Shown one piece after another: positions 38,042-46,957 of a stretch of 64,000 nucleotides of DNA (its first letter is position 1; each line of letters opens with the position of its first letter). A program made the translations under genes and the position numbers. The stretch is from positions 434,001 through 498,000 of the forward strand of contig NZ_NCSS01000006.1 of NCBI RefSeq assembly GCF_002088935.1, given 5' to 3'. The notes under the pieces were generated by a model. It searched no databases. It saw nothing but the letters and a program-made list of their open reading frames with translations, and was not told the DNA's origin. The stretch is from Henriciella litoralis. Its GTDB lineage: Bacteria; Pseudomonadota; Alphaproteobacteria; Caulobacterales; Hyphomonadaceae.

Positions 38042-38620
38042 ATGTCGATTCACCGAACAGTTGCAGACGAGACCGTCAAACCATACTGCCATGTGCCACC
38101 GAGTGATATGGCCCGTGCAATGGGAGAGTTTGGCTTGCGCCGGTGCCCAATGGGGCGCGTGCAGGAAGCTTTATCTCTCGGCGAGGACCTTATCGCCGGC
38201 TCACTATCGCGGCCGGAGGTCGTTTCCACGGTCGACGCGATTACCGGAATGACGATCTGGGTCGTTGAGACCGATAGCCAGCTTAACGGCGTCTATCTCA
38301 TCGTCCCATTGACAGAAGAGGGCAGGGCCGCAGTCGAGTCTGGCGATTTTAATCCAGCAGACCCCGCCTTGCGGCACCTCGCGCCGGCCGGCACGGCGAT
38401 CTTCGGCCTGTATATTGGCATTTATGCCGGAAGCACAAAAGATGCCCGACGCTCGATTATGGCGGCCTCCGCGAATGTGCGGGTTAGCCGGTTTTCGCCG
38501 GTGCCTGTTTTTGCGCGAGCCGCTACGGAAGATGGTGCGCGGTCAATGCTCAGCCTAGGCTTCAGACCTCTGGAAGGCGGACTTCCAGATTTGTTTGTCT
38601 CTGATCCACTAAATGGTTGA
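38042..38620 (+). CDS. Conserved hypothetical protein, possibly a divergent GNAT
   Basis: A 192-residue cytosolic protein I do not recognise with certainty. The C-terminal part (VSRFSPVPVFARAATEDGARSMLSLGFRPLEG) resembles the final strands of GNAT acetyltransferases, where a residue near GF contacts CoA; the N-terminal half has no clear motif. GGGAG precedes the ATG. The next gene, a GNAT, overlaps it by 8 bases, and both lie opposite a LysR gene, so they are likely induced together by that regulator. Confidence 0.6.
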   Translation: MSIHRTVADETVKPYCHVPPSDMARAMGEFGLRRCPMGRVQEALSLGEDLIAGSLSRPEVVSTVDAITGMTIWVVETDSQLNGVYLIVPLTEEGRAAVESGDFNPADPALRHLAPAGTAIFGLYIGIYAGSTKDARRSIMAASANVRVSRFSPVPVFARAATEDGARSMLSLGFRPLEGGLPDLFVSDPLNG

Positions 38621-39269
38621 GACGATGGACCACCAGCTTTCCTTCCCGGAGATCGGATGCCGAGCGCTCAGGAGAGCGCCATCTGTGGACAGCTTTGCCG
38701 CAGTACACGTCAGCACGGCACGATCTCTGGATGACCTCCACCGCGTTTTCATGATCCGGGCCATTGTCTTCATGGCAGAGCAGGAATGTCCCTTCGATGA
38801 AGAATATGACGGGAATGATCTCGCCTGCCTTCATCTGATCGCCCGGATTGACGGAGAGCCTGTTGGCACGCTTCGGCTGCGCTGGTTTGCGGGGTTCGGT
38901 AAGATTGAACGCGTCTGCATTCTTCCACGCGCACGCGGGCATCGGCTCGACCGGATACTGCTTGCTCATGCGCTCGAAATTGCGGCCCGCAAGGGATACC
39001 GGCTGATGATCGGACAAATTCAAGCCAGGCTATGGCCGCTCTGGTCGCGCGTCCTCCATTGCCATCTACAGGAAGACCGCGCGAAATTTTCGTTCTCGGA
39101 TTTTGAGTATCTTGAGATCCACATTCCCGTCCCTCGCCATCCGGACGCGTTAAGCCCAACAAGCGATCCGTATGTTCTGATCAGGCCTGAAGGCGACTGG
39201 GACCGCAGAGGTATTCTGGAAGCATCAACCGACAGAACCGTGGCTGACAAGCCGGGCAGGGCGGCCTAA
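38613..39269 (+). CDS. GNAT family acyltransferase
   Basis: A 218-residue protein with a GNAT core at about residues 40-150. It shows VFMIRAIVFMAEQECPFDEEYDGND, GEPVGTLRLRWFAG, and the acetyl-CoA loop IERVCILPRARGHRLDRILLAHALEIAARKGYRLM. The substrate is unknown. The frame overlaps the previous gene by 8 bases; a second ATG at 38625 is possible. The C-terminal extension (about 60 residues) is not typical of minimal GNATs. It is the last chromosomal gene before the island's left attachment repeat. Confidence 0.8.
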   Translation: MVETMDHQLSFPEIGCRALRRAPSVDSFAAVHVSTARSLDDLHRVFMIRAIVFMAEQECPFDEEYDGNDLACLHLIARIDGEPVGTLRLRWFAGFGKIERVCILPRARGHRLDRILLAHALEIAARKGYRLMIGQIQARLWPLWSRVLHCHLQEDRAKFSFSDFEYLEIHIPVPRHPDALSPTSDPYVLIRPEGDWDRRGILEASTDRTVADKPGRAA

Positions 39270-39327
39270 TCCGCTTTTGGACGGGTCGGACTTGAAATCG
39301 AAAAATATAGAGCGCGGCGAACGTCCA

Positions 39328-39355
39328 CTTGGCCATGATCGGACCAACGGCCAAG
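39328..39355 (+). terminator. Weak inverted repeat downstream of the GNAT gene
   Basis: CTTGGCC and GGCCAAG, 14 bases apart, followed by GGTTTTGC. The position fits the end of the two-gene unit, but the loop is long and the T run short. Confidence 0.35.
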
Positions 39356-39418
39356 GGTTTTGCTCGGCTCGACCTCATAGTCGTTCCGGAAGCTAGCGCC
39401 GCATTTCGAAAAATTGAG

Positions 39419-39438
39419 TGGTGCCAGGAGAGGACTCG
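39419..39438 (+). repeat. Left attachment repeat of the island (duplicated tRNA-Leu 3' end)
   Basis: This 20-base sequence repeats the 3' end of tRNA-Leu at 48337-48357 in the same orientation, with a single C missing (GTGCC for GTGCCC). The match spans TGGTGCC and AGGAGAGGACTCG. It is the expected remnant of site-specific integration into the tRNA gene. Confidence 0.85.
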
Positions 39439-39493
39439 CATCGATCTGATAATCGATTGATTTATCTGTATATTATTTATTTGTCAAAGCACT

Positions 39494-39513
39494 ATACCAA
39501 CAAATATACCAAC
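39494..39513 (+). repeat. Two ATACCAAC boxes at the left end (integrase arm-type sites)
   Basis: ATACCAAC at 39494-39501 and 39506-39513, exactly 12 bases apart. The same box occurs four times at the right end near the integrase, twice with the same 12-base spacing. Confidence 0.6.
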
Positions 39514-39529
39514 AATCTCTGCCTTTGCT

Positions 39530-42112
39530 CTAAGCGGGGTAATCTTTTGCGACGCCACCTTTCGCATATAGAGACGTCGGCGTTTCGGCAGTCTCGATTG
39601 CTTTTCTTACCGTAGGATCTTGCAGATCCAGCACTCTTAGCACTCCGTCACTCGTTGCCGCTATTGCGTCAATCCTTCGGAAGTGGCCACCATGAAGCTC
39701 TGCATACCGTGCCAAGCCCCTTAGCTTTGGAAGCGCATCGCTGAACTGCGTGCCGTGAGGGTCCACGATGTCGGCAACAATTGTGCCATCCCCTAACTCT
39801 GAGAAGCAAATCAAGTCCGGCCGAACGATCCGCAGCTCGTCCATTTCGTAAGTTATACCCAGCGAGTCTTGGCTTGCTCGTGGTGGATTTCGATACCAAG
39901 CAACGAAGTCGTCTTGGCTCATCTCTCGGTTCAGAACTCGTGTCTCCCAATCGTTTAGCTCATCAGGGAAAAGTCCCTCTTTATTGCAAAGCAAGTGCCG
40001 GGCAAATGTGGGCAAATCGGCTATTCTCCCATCCGGCATCTTCATCTTTGTCGGTTGCAGCCAGACGTCTGGCCGCACGAGATCTACGTTTTGCGGGTCG
40101 GAACTCATTTCGCGAATCTCGCGATAAGTGTCTTGGCGCTGATCACTCAGGCTTTTGATCGCGCCGCCATGTTCTGAGAACCATTCTTTCGTAAGGGCGT
40201 CGGCAGCGGCATCCAGCTTGTCACGAACGGTTGGGACCAGCCCGATCGCTGCCACATCGGTATGTGCCTCTACCAGTGCTTCCTCAATATCCTCTGCTTC
40301 TTCATTCTTGTCGGCGAGGTATTCGCTATAGGTCCGCGCCACATCAGGCGTAATCAGCCGTGCGGCGCGCCTATAGGCATCCTCGATAACCGCAAGGTCA
40401 GCGTCCTCTACAAAACTCTCGAAACTCTGCTCTCTCGTGTTCACGTCGGCGACAAGCCTTAACCCCTCCACCCTCAGAACAGCTTCGCGTGCAGCTTTGA
40501 TTTCGTCCGCTTGGCTTACGGCAAAGTCATCCAGCACCTTGTGCAGATGTGCGTGCGCCCGTTTACCAGCCCCGTCCAAAAGGTCGTCAGCAGCCAACTC
40601 GTGCGCCAAGGCCGTCAGGCGCTTAATCGGACGGGCCTGGCGCTTAGGCAGGCTTTGAGATGGCAGTGAGACCAGCTTTTCCCAAACGGCTTCCGGAACG
40701 TCTGGATTTGGCGTCATTTCGCGCGGGTTAATCAACACCCGGCGCTCGAGGCTATCGCCGCCGGGTTCGCCGCCGTGCATCAGCACATCCACCACGTTCT
40801 CGACGGTCTTGCGATTGAAATGAGGCAGAAGGCAATCGACGGCGTTCAGCATCTCATTGCCAGGGATGCGGCGGGCCAAAGGCGTCCGGACCATCCGCCC
40901 CAAAAGTTGCGTAATGTGCGTATTGTCCTGTGCCGCCCGAAGCGAAACCATCACTTCCGCGCGTGGGCAATCCCAGCCGGTACTAATGGCATCCTTCGCA
41001 ACGAGAATACGCACCCACTTCGACTCTTGAACGCGCTCCGGTGCGATGTAAGGCGCTTCGTAGGAGCCGAATTTTTCGGCACGGTGCTCACCAAAAACAT
41101 TGGCAATGCAATCACTGTCCAATTCTGGCCACGTCTCAAATATGGTCTGCAGCCACATTCCGATTTCATTATGATCCGGCGAATTGGGAACCTGCAGCAC
41201 CAGAAGCGGGATGACCTGATCCGCATCGTTTTCTTTCTGATGATAGTCCAGCCAGCGCGTGGAGATATTGCGGAACTTTTCACCAGCGCGCCGCAAAAGC
41301 ACGGTCTCAAAATCTCCCGTCTCATCGGGCACGTCCATGTTAATGGTGTCTTTGAGCAAGCCGGACGCCTGCACCTTCTTTGAATCGACGACAACATCGG
41401 GAAACTTGGTATGGCCCGCCATGTCCTCTATCGCTTCGTTAAAGCGTTGGACTGTCGCGGAAATTCCCCAAACAACTGGAATGCCTGGCACGCGACCTTG
41501 GCCGTTGATCAACCGGGTTACAATCGTCTGGCGGCCTTTGGCTGTCCCGCTAACGCCACGGTGCGCTTCATCCAGCATCAGGTAAAGCGTCAGGTCCGGA
41601 TCCTCGATCGTATTCTGTATCGTATCCCAGATCGTGTGCGCACGCAGATCCGGCATGACGCGCTGCCCGCCTACCTCCACAACGCTATCATCATCGTCGT
41701 GACCGCGCACCAGCAGACTGGTTTTCGATAGCTTTTGGGTATTTAGAAAATAGATTTTGCCCGCTTCGAACGTCTCTCGGCCAAAGCTGCTTTCGACCGT
41801 CTCAAGATTGCTAGTAGTCAGCTTGTCGGACGCCTCCATCAAGCGGTATTTCGATTGCTCGTTCAGGGACGGGTCATCACTGAACCAGATGACAACAGCG
41901 CCAGCATCTGCCTCAAACTCAAACTCATCGCTGCCATAGAACAGCGCTTCGAATACGGCGGCTGCCATGACCGTCTTGCCAGCGCCCGTCGTTGCGGTCA
42001 GCGAGAAGGCATGCTTGTCGCCGTCCTCGTGCCAGCGTTTGCGCGCCTTTTTGAGGTTATCCAGAACGTCTCTAACGGCGTCATCCTGATAGTCTTTGAG
42101 CGTAAACTTCAT
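39530..42112 (-). CDS. Type III-like restriction enzyme Res subunit (SF2 helicase-nuclease)
   Basis: An 860-residue protein. Walker A TTGAGKT is at 41-47, the DEAH box LMLDEAHRG at 179-186, then VVWGISATVQ (motif III) and THITQLLGRMVRTPLARR (motif VI). The C-terminal segment RPDLICFSELGDGTIVADIVDPHG resembles a PD-(D/E)xK nuclease core. Three bases separate it from the methyltransferase gene upstream, so the two form one operon. Type III enzymes cut DNA after ATP-driven communication between unmethylated sites. It is somewhat shorter than classical EcoP15I Res. It lies at the far end of the island from the integrase. Confidence 0.85.
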   Translation of the reverse strand: MKFTLKDYQDDAVRDVLDNLKKARKRWHEDGDKHAFSLTATTGAGKTVMAAAVFEALFYGSDEFEFEADAGAVVIWFSDDPSLNEQSKYRLMEASDKLTTSNLETVESSFGRETFEAGKIYFLNTQKLSKTSLLVRGHDDDDSVVEVGGQRVMPDLRAHTIWDTIQNTIEDPDLTLYLMLDEAHRGVSGTAKGRQTIVTRLINGQGRVPGIPVVWGISATVQRFNEAIEDMAGHTKFPDVVVDSKKVQASGLLKDTINMDVPDETGDFETVLLRRAGEKFRNISTRWLDYHQKENDADQVIPLLVLQVPNSPDHNEIGMWLQTIFETWPELDSDCIANVFGEHRAEKFGSYEAPYIAPERVQESKWVRILVAKDAISTGWDCPRAEVMVSLRAAQDNTHITQLLGRMVRTPLARRIPGNEMLNAVDCLLPHFNRKTVENVVDVLMHGGEPGGDSLERRVLINPREMTPNPDVPEAVWEKLVSLPSQSLPKRQARPIKRLTALAHELAADDLLDGAGKRAHAHLHKVLDDFAVSQADEIKAAREAVLRVEGLRLVADVNTREQSFESFVEDADLAVIEDAYRRAARLITPDVARTYSEYLADKNEEAEDIEEALVEAHTDVAAIGLVPTVRDKLDAAADALTKEWFSEHGGAIKSLSDQRQDTYREIREMSSDPQNVDLVRPDVWLQPTKMKMPDGRIADLPTFARHLLCNKEGLFPDELNDWETRVLNREMSQDDFVAWYRNPPRASQDSLGITYEMDELRIVRPDLICFSELGDGTIVADIVDPHGTQFSDALPKLRGLARYAELHGGHFRRIDAIAATSDGVLRVLDLQDPTVRKAIETAETPTSLYAKGGVAKDYPA

Positions 42113-42115
42113 CGT

Positions 42116-44224
42116 CTATCGTCCCATAGAGAAGCGGAAATTTGTAAGGTAGGATTCGTAAAGCCGCACAGGCTCCACGCCGTCAGGCAGACGCTGCGCA
42201 ATTGACTGAAAACGCCTTTCATCATCCGTCACGATATAGGCGATGCGGATCGCCTTTGCTGCCTCGATAGCGGCGCAATAGGCTGCCGCCTGATCGAGAT
42301 CGGTCAGCAGGCCATATGTGTCGGCTACATCCCATCCAGCTTCTGGCAAATTCTCGACGCGTCGCCCTTCGCTACCCGCCCGCATCCAGAGGAGCGGCGC
42401 AATGCGGGCGAAAGCCTTGTTATGGCTGACAGAGACCGGCGTTTCATAGGTCAGCGTGAAGAACTCGGCATTCTCTTCGAAGCCGTCCGCCATCGGAAAT
42501 TCGTCAGTAAACTTGTAATCGCCATTGATCGGCTCGCCGTCCGGTGTCTTGCCGGTGATCGCCGCAGCAATGCGCGGCTTGGTGATGTGGTCGCAAATGC
42601 CCCATTTCTCCCAATCCGGGTCGCCGGGGCGAAGGCCCGCTTCGCGCAACACCTTCTGTTCGTCGGCGGCAACTTCATTATTTGTGACCGAAATACATTG
42701 GCGCCGTCCGCCATCTTGTCGGTTCAGCCGCATCACGGCATGGGCGGTAGTCCCGGAGCCCGCAAAGAAATCGACCACGGTGGCGTTTGGTTTGGCTGAA
42801 ACAAAAAAACGCAGTGCATCTTCAACTGCGAATAGTGACTTGGGGAAAGGAAAAACCCGGTTGGGTAGCAATCGCTTCAGTAGAAGGCTTCCATGGGATT
42901 GAGCGTTATGAGAATCTCTCAGCCAAACACTTTTTGGCATCAGCGTCTTGCTGCCCGGGCGAAAATATCCTTCAATTCCCCCGAATGAATCGCGTCCGGT
43001 TACCTCGACTTGCCCAGATGCTATGGCTTGAACTGTGCCAGCGTTTAGAAACTGAACCAGTCCGCGGTCATTGACGCGTGCATATCCATTTTCTGCTAAA
43101 TATCTCAGACGCTCGGGGACTACGCCCCACAGTCTTTCTTCCCCAGCTGGATTCAAAGGAAATACTGCATGAGTGCCCACAGGGGCTTCAACGTCTTCAA
43201 TGTTCACATCGTTAGGAAGCGAATCTCCAACAGAGTGAATAAGACCGCTCAAGTCGTCTACAAAAATAGGATAAAATTGATTTGGGCGAGCGCCACGAAC
43301 ACTTTCTCTCTCTCGTCGCCTAAGGTTTCTCCATTCAATCGGCACGACCACTTCACGCTCATTTCGGTCGAACATGTTGTCCGCATTTGCAAGCAACTCG
43401 TATCCTTCAAACATGACAAATAGAATGTATTCATGCGTCCGAGAGAACTCGTTGACGCGACCTGTTCCTTGAGGGTTGATTATTATCGATACCGTCTGGA
43501 TAGTTGCATCCGGATATATTTGCTCAAGTAGCAGTGCAAGGCGGTGGATTTCTTTCTCGTCGACCGTTACCATCAGTACGCCTGACGGAGCTATTAGCTC
43601 TCTTGCGATTACTAGCCGCCGCTCCATGAAGGCGAGCCATTTGGAATGGCGGTAGAGATCGTCGGCTTCGACATAATCATTATTGTATTTCCAGTCCTTT
43701 GCCCCGGTATTGTAGGGCGGATCTATGTAGATCGCGTCGATCTTGCCGCGATGTGTGTAAGTCAGCGCTTCCAGCGCGTGAAAATTTTCACCATTGATTA
43801 CGCAATGAAACGGCTTGTCTCCGCCACGCTCAACCTTGCCAGTGCCAATCAGCCCCGGATAGATATAATCGCGAAATTCCGCGACGACGCATAGATCGGC
43901 CGCATCGACAGTCAGCGTTTCGTCTTCCTGCCCCTCAAGCAACGACAGATGGGCCAGGCGCACGCAATCGGTGCGCTGGATGCGGTTGACCTTCCACAAA
44001 CGCTGATCGCCCTTGGACGTGTCTCCACGCTTCGGCAGCACGCGCACCTTGTCGCCGCGCCTGATCGGACGCCCCGGCAACTCAACGCTTTCCGGCCGGT
44101 GACGCTCAAAGTTCAGCCCGAATGACCGGCGCGATGCGAGCGTTTTGAACTCGCGCTCCAGCTCACGCCCCAGCGCTTCATTCTGTTTTTTGGTCTCTGC
44201 AATCAGATCAGTGAGGCGTGACAT
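42116..44224 (-). CDS. Type III-like DNA adenine methyltransferase Mod
   Basis: A 702-residue N6-adenine methyltransferase that gives the restriction system its specificity. The catalytic motif IYIDPPYNTG is at 166-174 and the SAM motif FFAGSGTTAHAVMRLN at 486-501, the order of the beta class used by type III Mod proteins. Residues of roughly 250-480 between them form the target-recognition region; that DNA (about 42.8-43.6 kb) looks more AT-rich than its surroundings. An N-terminal extension (GRPIRRGDKVRVLPKRGD) precedes the methylase fold. It protects host DNA against the Res protein encoded directly downstream. Confidence 0.88.
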   Translation of the reverse strand: MSRLTDLIAETKKQNEALGRELEREFKTLASRRSFGLNFERHRPESVELPGRPIRRGDKVRVLPKRGDTSKGDQRLWKVNRIQRTDCVRLAHLSLLEGQEDETLTVDAADLCVVAEFRDYIYPGLIGTGKVERGGDKPFHCVINGENFHALEALTYTHRGKIDAIYIDPPYNTGAKDWKYNNDYVEADDLYRHSKWLAFMERRLVIARELIAPSGVLMVTVDEKEIHRLALLLEQIYPDATIQTVSIIINPQGTGRVNEFSRTHEYILFVMFEGYELLANADNMFDRNEREVVVPIEWRNLRRRERESVRGARPNQFYPIFVDDLSGLIHSVGDSLPNDVNIEDVEAPVGTHAVFPLNPAGEERLWGVVPERLRYLAENGYARVNDRGLVQFLNAGTVQAIASGQVEVTGRDSFGGIEGYFRPGSKTLMPKSVWLRDSHNAQSHGSLLLKRLLPNRVFPFPKSLFAVEDALRFFVSAKPNATVVDFFAGSGTTAHAVMRLNRQDGGRRQCISVTNNEVAADEQKVLREAGLRPGDPDWEKWGICDHITKPRIAAAITGKTPDGEPINGDYKFTDEFPMADGFEENAEFFTLTYETPVSVSHNKAFARIAPLLWMRAGSEGRRVENLPEAGWDVADTYGLLTDLDQAAAYCAAIEAAKAIRIAYIVTDDERRFQSIAQRLPDGVEPVRLYESYLTNFRFSMGR

Positions 44225-44542
44225 TATCGCCTCCCATCGTCAGCCGCGCTTGCAGCGCCCAAGTGTTCACACAATCGGTCATAGTCGATTCCATCCCTGA
44301 GGACGCATCGAATGCCATTCAGCCTTCCGCATCAAGCCCGAAACTTTGGGTTAGCTGTTTGTCTTGCGCGTGCGCGCGAGACAACTGGGTTAGCGTTTTC
44401 GCTTGGGATAGGCGCCGATGGCGCATCAAGACGCTCCCAACATTCTTGCCCCCTCCAAATCTTGAACTGAGGAAACGCGCAGAAAGCATAGGACGCCGGT
44501 TGCCGTGCGTTCCCCTCTGAAGTTTGCCATACCCCCGCCCCC
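44225..44542. other. 318-base stretch upstream of mod without a convincing gene
   Basis: Open frames on both strands here (100 and 79 codons) have no ribosome binding site or recognisable protein features. It probably carries the promoter of the restriction-modification operon. I see no strong hairpin. Confidence 0.5.
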
Positions 44543-45133
44543 TTACTTGCGGCCAAGCCTGCGAACGTCATGCATCAGCAGCGCGTCAATCCGCATCTGC
44601 GCCGCCCAGTCCGCTTTTCTCAGCCGGTTATAAGTCTTCCAGTGCATGCCCTTTGGCCGGTCGGGGAATGGGTAGGCAAGGCCCATCTCCCCCTTCAACT
44701 TCCGGCGCACACGCATGGCCCGCGTGACGCCGGGCGCATAGATGCGCTCATACTGGCTTTCATAGGTGAGGCGGCAGCATTGCCGACAGCGGAAATAAGT
44801 GCCGCCAAAAAGCACCCTGCATCGCCGTCCGCAGCCTCTGCACTCGATCCACCAGCGCTGTCCGCCAAGGGGCTGTTCAGTGGGTGTCATGACGAAGCAT
44901 TCCGTAATGTCCTGGCGCTCGCCTTCGCGCGTGACGGTGTAGTGCAGCTCCAGCCGGTTTGGTGACAGGCGATAGCCGATGCTGCCGGTTTTATGATCGC
45001 CGCGTGACCAGGTGAGCGTGCCGGTGCGGCGATGCTGAAACCATTCGCGGGGGAAGTCAGTCAGATCCCGCCTGTGAAACTGGTCGCTTCGTCCTGCCCC
45101 GCGCGCGTGCCGTCCTGATCCGTAACCGCCCAT
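44543..45133 (-). CDS. Island-encoded zinc-ribbon hypothetical protein
   Basis: A 196-residue basic protein that begins MGGYGSGRHARGAG, a start seen on many proteins of integrative elements and prophages in alphaproteobacteria. In the middle, CRGCGRRCRVLFGGTYFRCRQC has two CxxC-type pairs that should bind zinc. The C-terminal part is rich in Arg and Lys and may bind nucleic acid. The function is unknown; it sits between the restriction genes and the replication/regulation genes of the island. Confidence 0.72.
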   Translation of the reverse strand: MGGYGSGRHARGAGRSDQFHRRDLTDFPREWFQHRRTGTLTWSRGDHKTGSIGYRLSPNRLELHYTVTREGERQDITECFVMTPTEQPLGGQRWWIECRGCGRRCRVLFGGTYFRCRQCCRLTYESQYERIYAPGVTRAMRVRRKLKGEMGLAYPFPDRPKGMHWKTYNRLRKADWAAQMRIDALLMHDVRRLGRK

Positions 45134-45208
45134 GTTTCAGCCTCGTATTTTCGCAATCATGTGGAAGGTGGAGACTGTCGGTCTTTGCCGGATACCCCGC
45201 CCGCCTTG

Positions 45209-45231
45209 CCCCGCTCGTATGAGCGGCGGGG
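45209..45231. repeat. GC-rich hairpin in a 275-base intergenic part of the island
   Basis: CCGCTC-GTAT-GAGCGG, extended by more C and G on both sides through one unpaired base. It has no T run. The surrounding region 45134-45408 has only short frames that I do not support as genes. Confidence 0.4.
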
Positions 45232-45408
45232 CGGCGTTGGGCTAATCACTGCGCCGAAGCGGTCCGGTGTCTTCCGATGCAAGGCTATATGGGTGGAAGC
45301 CGTATTCTGGCGTGTGACAAAAACTGGCGCAGGTTTCGATAAACATTCAGGTTTTTTCAGGTTTTGCGGCATGGCAAAATCATTTCAGACGCATCAGATT
45401 TGCAGCGC

Positions 45409-45837
45409 TCATGCTGCAGATTTGCGGCGTTCATTTTTCTGGCGTCTCTGCCACAGCGTGATTGGCCACATTGGGTCTCCAGCTGCCGTCTCGGTGTCAT
45501 AGTGGGTAAGCGAAACGATCCGCTCGCGCCCGACGGCTTTGCCACGGTTGCGGCCGGTCTGCTCGACCCGCAGAAAGCCGCGCTCGATCAGGTCGTCTAT
45601 TGCCTTCTTAGCCGTTCTGGGCGGACAGCAGCTCATGGCTGAGACACGCCTTTCGCCGACAGGGAAAATATTTGGTTTGTCGGGACGGTAAGACGTCATG
45701 AGCATCACGATGATCTTGAAGGCAGGCGACGTCAGCTCCATCCAGGCCGGATGGTGCATCCAATGGTCAAAGATACGCGCATGCGGCATGTCTCGCCGTT
45801 TCAACGGAAAGACGGCTTTAGACTCTTCTCTCGCCAT
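45409..45837 (-). CDS. Winged-helix protein of the island (replication-protein-like)
   Basis: A 142-residue protein. Residues 20-110 have a helix-turn-helix layout (FKIIVMLMTSYRPDKPNIFPVGERRVSAMSCCPPRTAKKAIDDLIERGFLRVEQTGRNRGKAVGRERIV), with the wing after RGFLRV, as in replication initiators and helix-turn-helix proteins of P4-like elements. It lies 13 bases downstream of the AlpA-type gene and probably in its transcript. The DNA target is unknown. Confidence 0.68.
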   Translation of the reverse strand: MAREESKAVFPLKRRDMPHARIFDHWMHHPAWMELTSPAFKIIVMLMTSYRPDKPNIFPVGERRVSAMSCCPPRTAKKAIDDLIERGFLRVEQTGRNRGKAVGRERIVSLTHYDTETAAGDPMWPITLWQRRQKNERRKSAA

Positions 45838-45850
45838 TTTCTTAGCCCCT

Positions 45851-46057
45851 CTACGCCGCGCCGTTTTCGATCAGCGCGCGGATATCCTCGACGCGCCAGA
45901 CGGTCACACGCTCGCCCAGCTTCTTTGGCTTGGGAAAGCGGCCATCTTTCACGCCCGCCCACCAGGTCGATTTGCTGACGGGGATCGGGCCGTCGGGCGC
46001 GAGAATGGACTTCAGGCGAAGAAAGCCCGTTTCGGGAAAATCAGATTGGTCGTGCAT
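45851..46057 (-). CDS. AlpA-family regulator
   Basis: A 68-residue MerR-like excisionase/activator of the AlpA group: FLRLKSILAPDGPIPVSKSTWWAGVKDGRFPKPKKLGERVTVWRVEDIRALIE, with the family pattern of a helix-turn-helix and W(x)V(x)DI ending. In P4-like elements AlpA activates the integrase and excision. AGGTGAAACC precedes the ATG. It lies between the unknown gene at 46157 and the winged-helix gene. Confidence 0.88.
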   Translation of the reverse strand: MHDQSDFPETGFLRLKSILAPDGPIPVSKSTWWAGVKDGRFPKPKKLGERVTVWRVEDIRALIENGAA

Positions 46058-46156
46058 GGTTTCACCTCGTTCGTTTGAAGGTGAAACAGACTTATCCGGT
46101 ACGTCTGAGGGGTTGGACGATTTCGGTTTCGATCAAACCGTTTTCGGTAATCGGTT

Positions 46157-46849
46157 TCAATCAAACGGTCCGAGCCAATGCTCTTCGCCTGCTTGTTCAA
46201 GATGGCTTCGTACAGCATCATCGCTGATAGTTAGCTCGATCTTGGCGGCAGCGTCCTGAATGCTGCGAGGCGCCGTGTTCCGCGTTTTATCAGGATCATA
46301 ACGATATTTGTCCACAGCCATAATCAAGATGATTTTGCGAAGTGTAGAGATAACTCTCGTCTGCGAAGACTGATTGGCAATGTCTTTTGGAGAGGAAGCC
46401 ACGGCTTCTAACGCCGCAAGTCTGCTCACAACCCCATTGTAGTGTGCGCTTTCCGCCGGGACTTCTGAGAGATTGTCAAACGTCGGAAGGTTGGCGGCGA
46501 CCTCCAACAACTTAGGCGGAAAGGGTTCATCCAAGGCCTGCAGCCAATTGAGTGCAATTATCGGCTTAATCTGGCGCAACAAGTACCCCATTTCTTGAGC
46601 GCGTTGAGCTTGGTCTATTCTGTCCAAAATCTTTTGCATTGTCGCACGATCGGATTGTTGCTGCTGATCGGTAGCTTTGAATATTGGCGCGGGCTCAAAT
46701 CCTAACGTCACACACGCCAGTTCTTCACAAGTCCAGAACGGCATCTTTGCCCACCGGACCAGATCGGCCGGGCGGTAGCAATTCTCCGAAACGCCGCCTT
46801 CAATATCAGTTTCTTGAGCCGTCTGTCGCCCAATCGAGCCCATAGCCAT
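46157..46849 (-). CDS. Island protein of unknown function
   Basis: A 230-residue soluble, helix-rich protein from ATG 46849; TTG 46879 or ATG 46843 are alternatives. The N-terminal part has YRPADLVRWAKMPFWTCEELACVTLGFEPAPIF, which looks like the short tryptophan-containing module of many island proteins found beside integrases. A Gln-rich bridge (QQQQSDRATMQKI) and a C-terminal helical region follow. No catalytic motif is visible and I do not recognise the family. Codon use is more AT-rich than in the core genes. Confidence 0.65.
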   Translation of the reverse strand: MAMGSIGRQTAQETDIEGGVSENCYRPADLVRWAKMPFWTCEELACVTLGFEPAPIFKATDQQQQSDRATMQKILDRIDQAQRAQEMGYLLRQIKPIIALNWLQALDEPFPPKLLEVAANLPTFDNLSEVPAESAHYNGVVSRLAALEAVASSPKDIANQSSQTRVISTLRKIILIMAVDKYRYDPDKTRNTAPRSIQDAAAKIELTISDDAVRSHLEQAGEEHWLGPFD

Positions 46850-46957
46850 ATCTTGTGCAGCCCTTTCGTCTGACCACAATCTATAGTGTCCGTTACGCTT
46901 GATTTGTGACAGTTTTATTACACAATTTGTGAATGTAGGTCGTTTTCCACATTTCCG

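Noticed and set aside
44218..44520. 100-codon frame upstream of mod
   Set aside because: No family features; Ser/Arg/Cys-rich composition typical of a chance frame.
45157..45372. 71-codon frame in the island
   Set aside because: It lies over a GC-rich hairpin; low complexity and no ribosome binding site.
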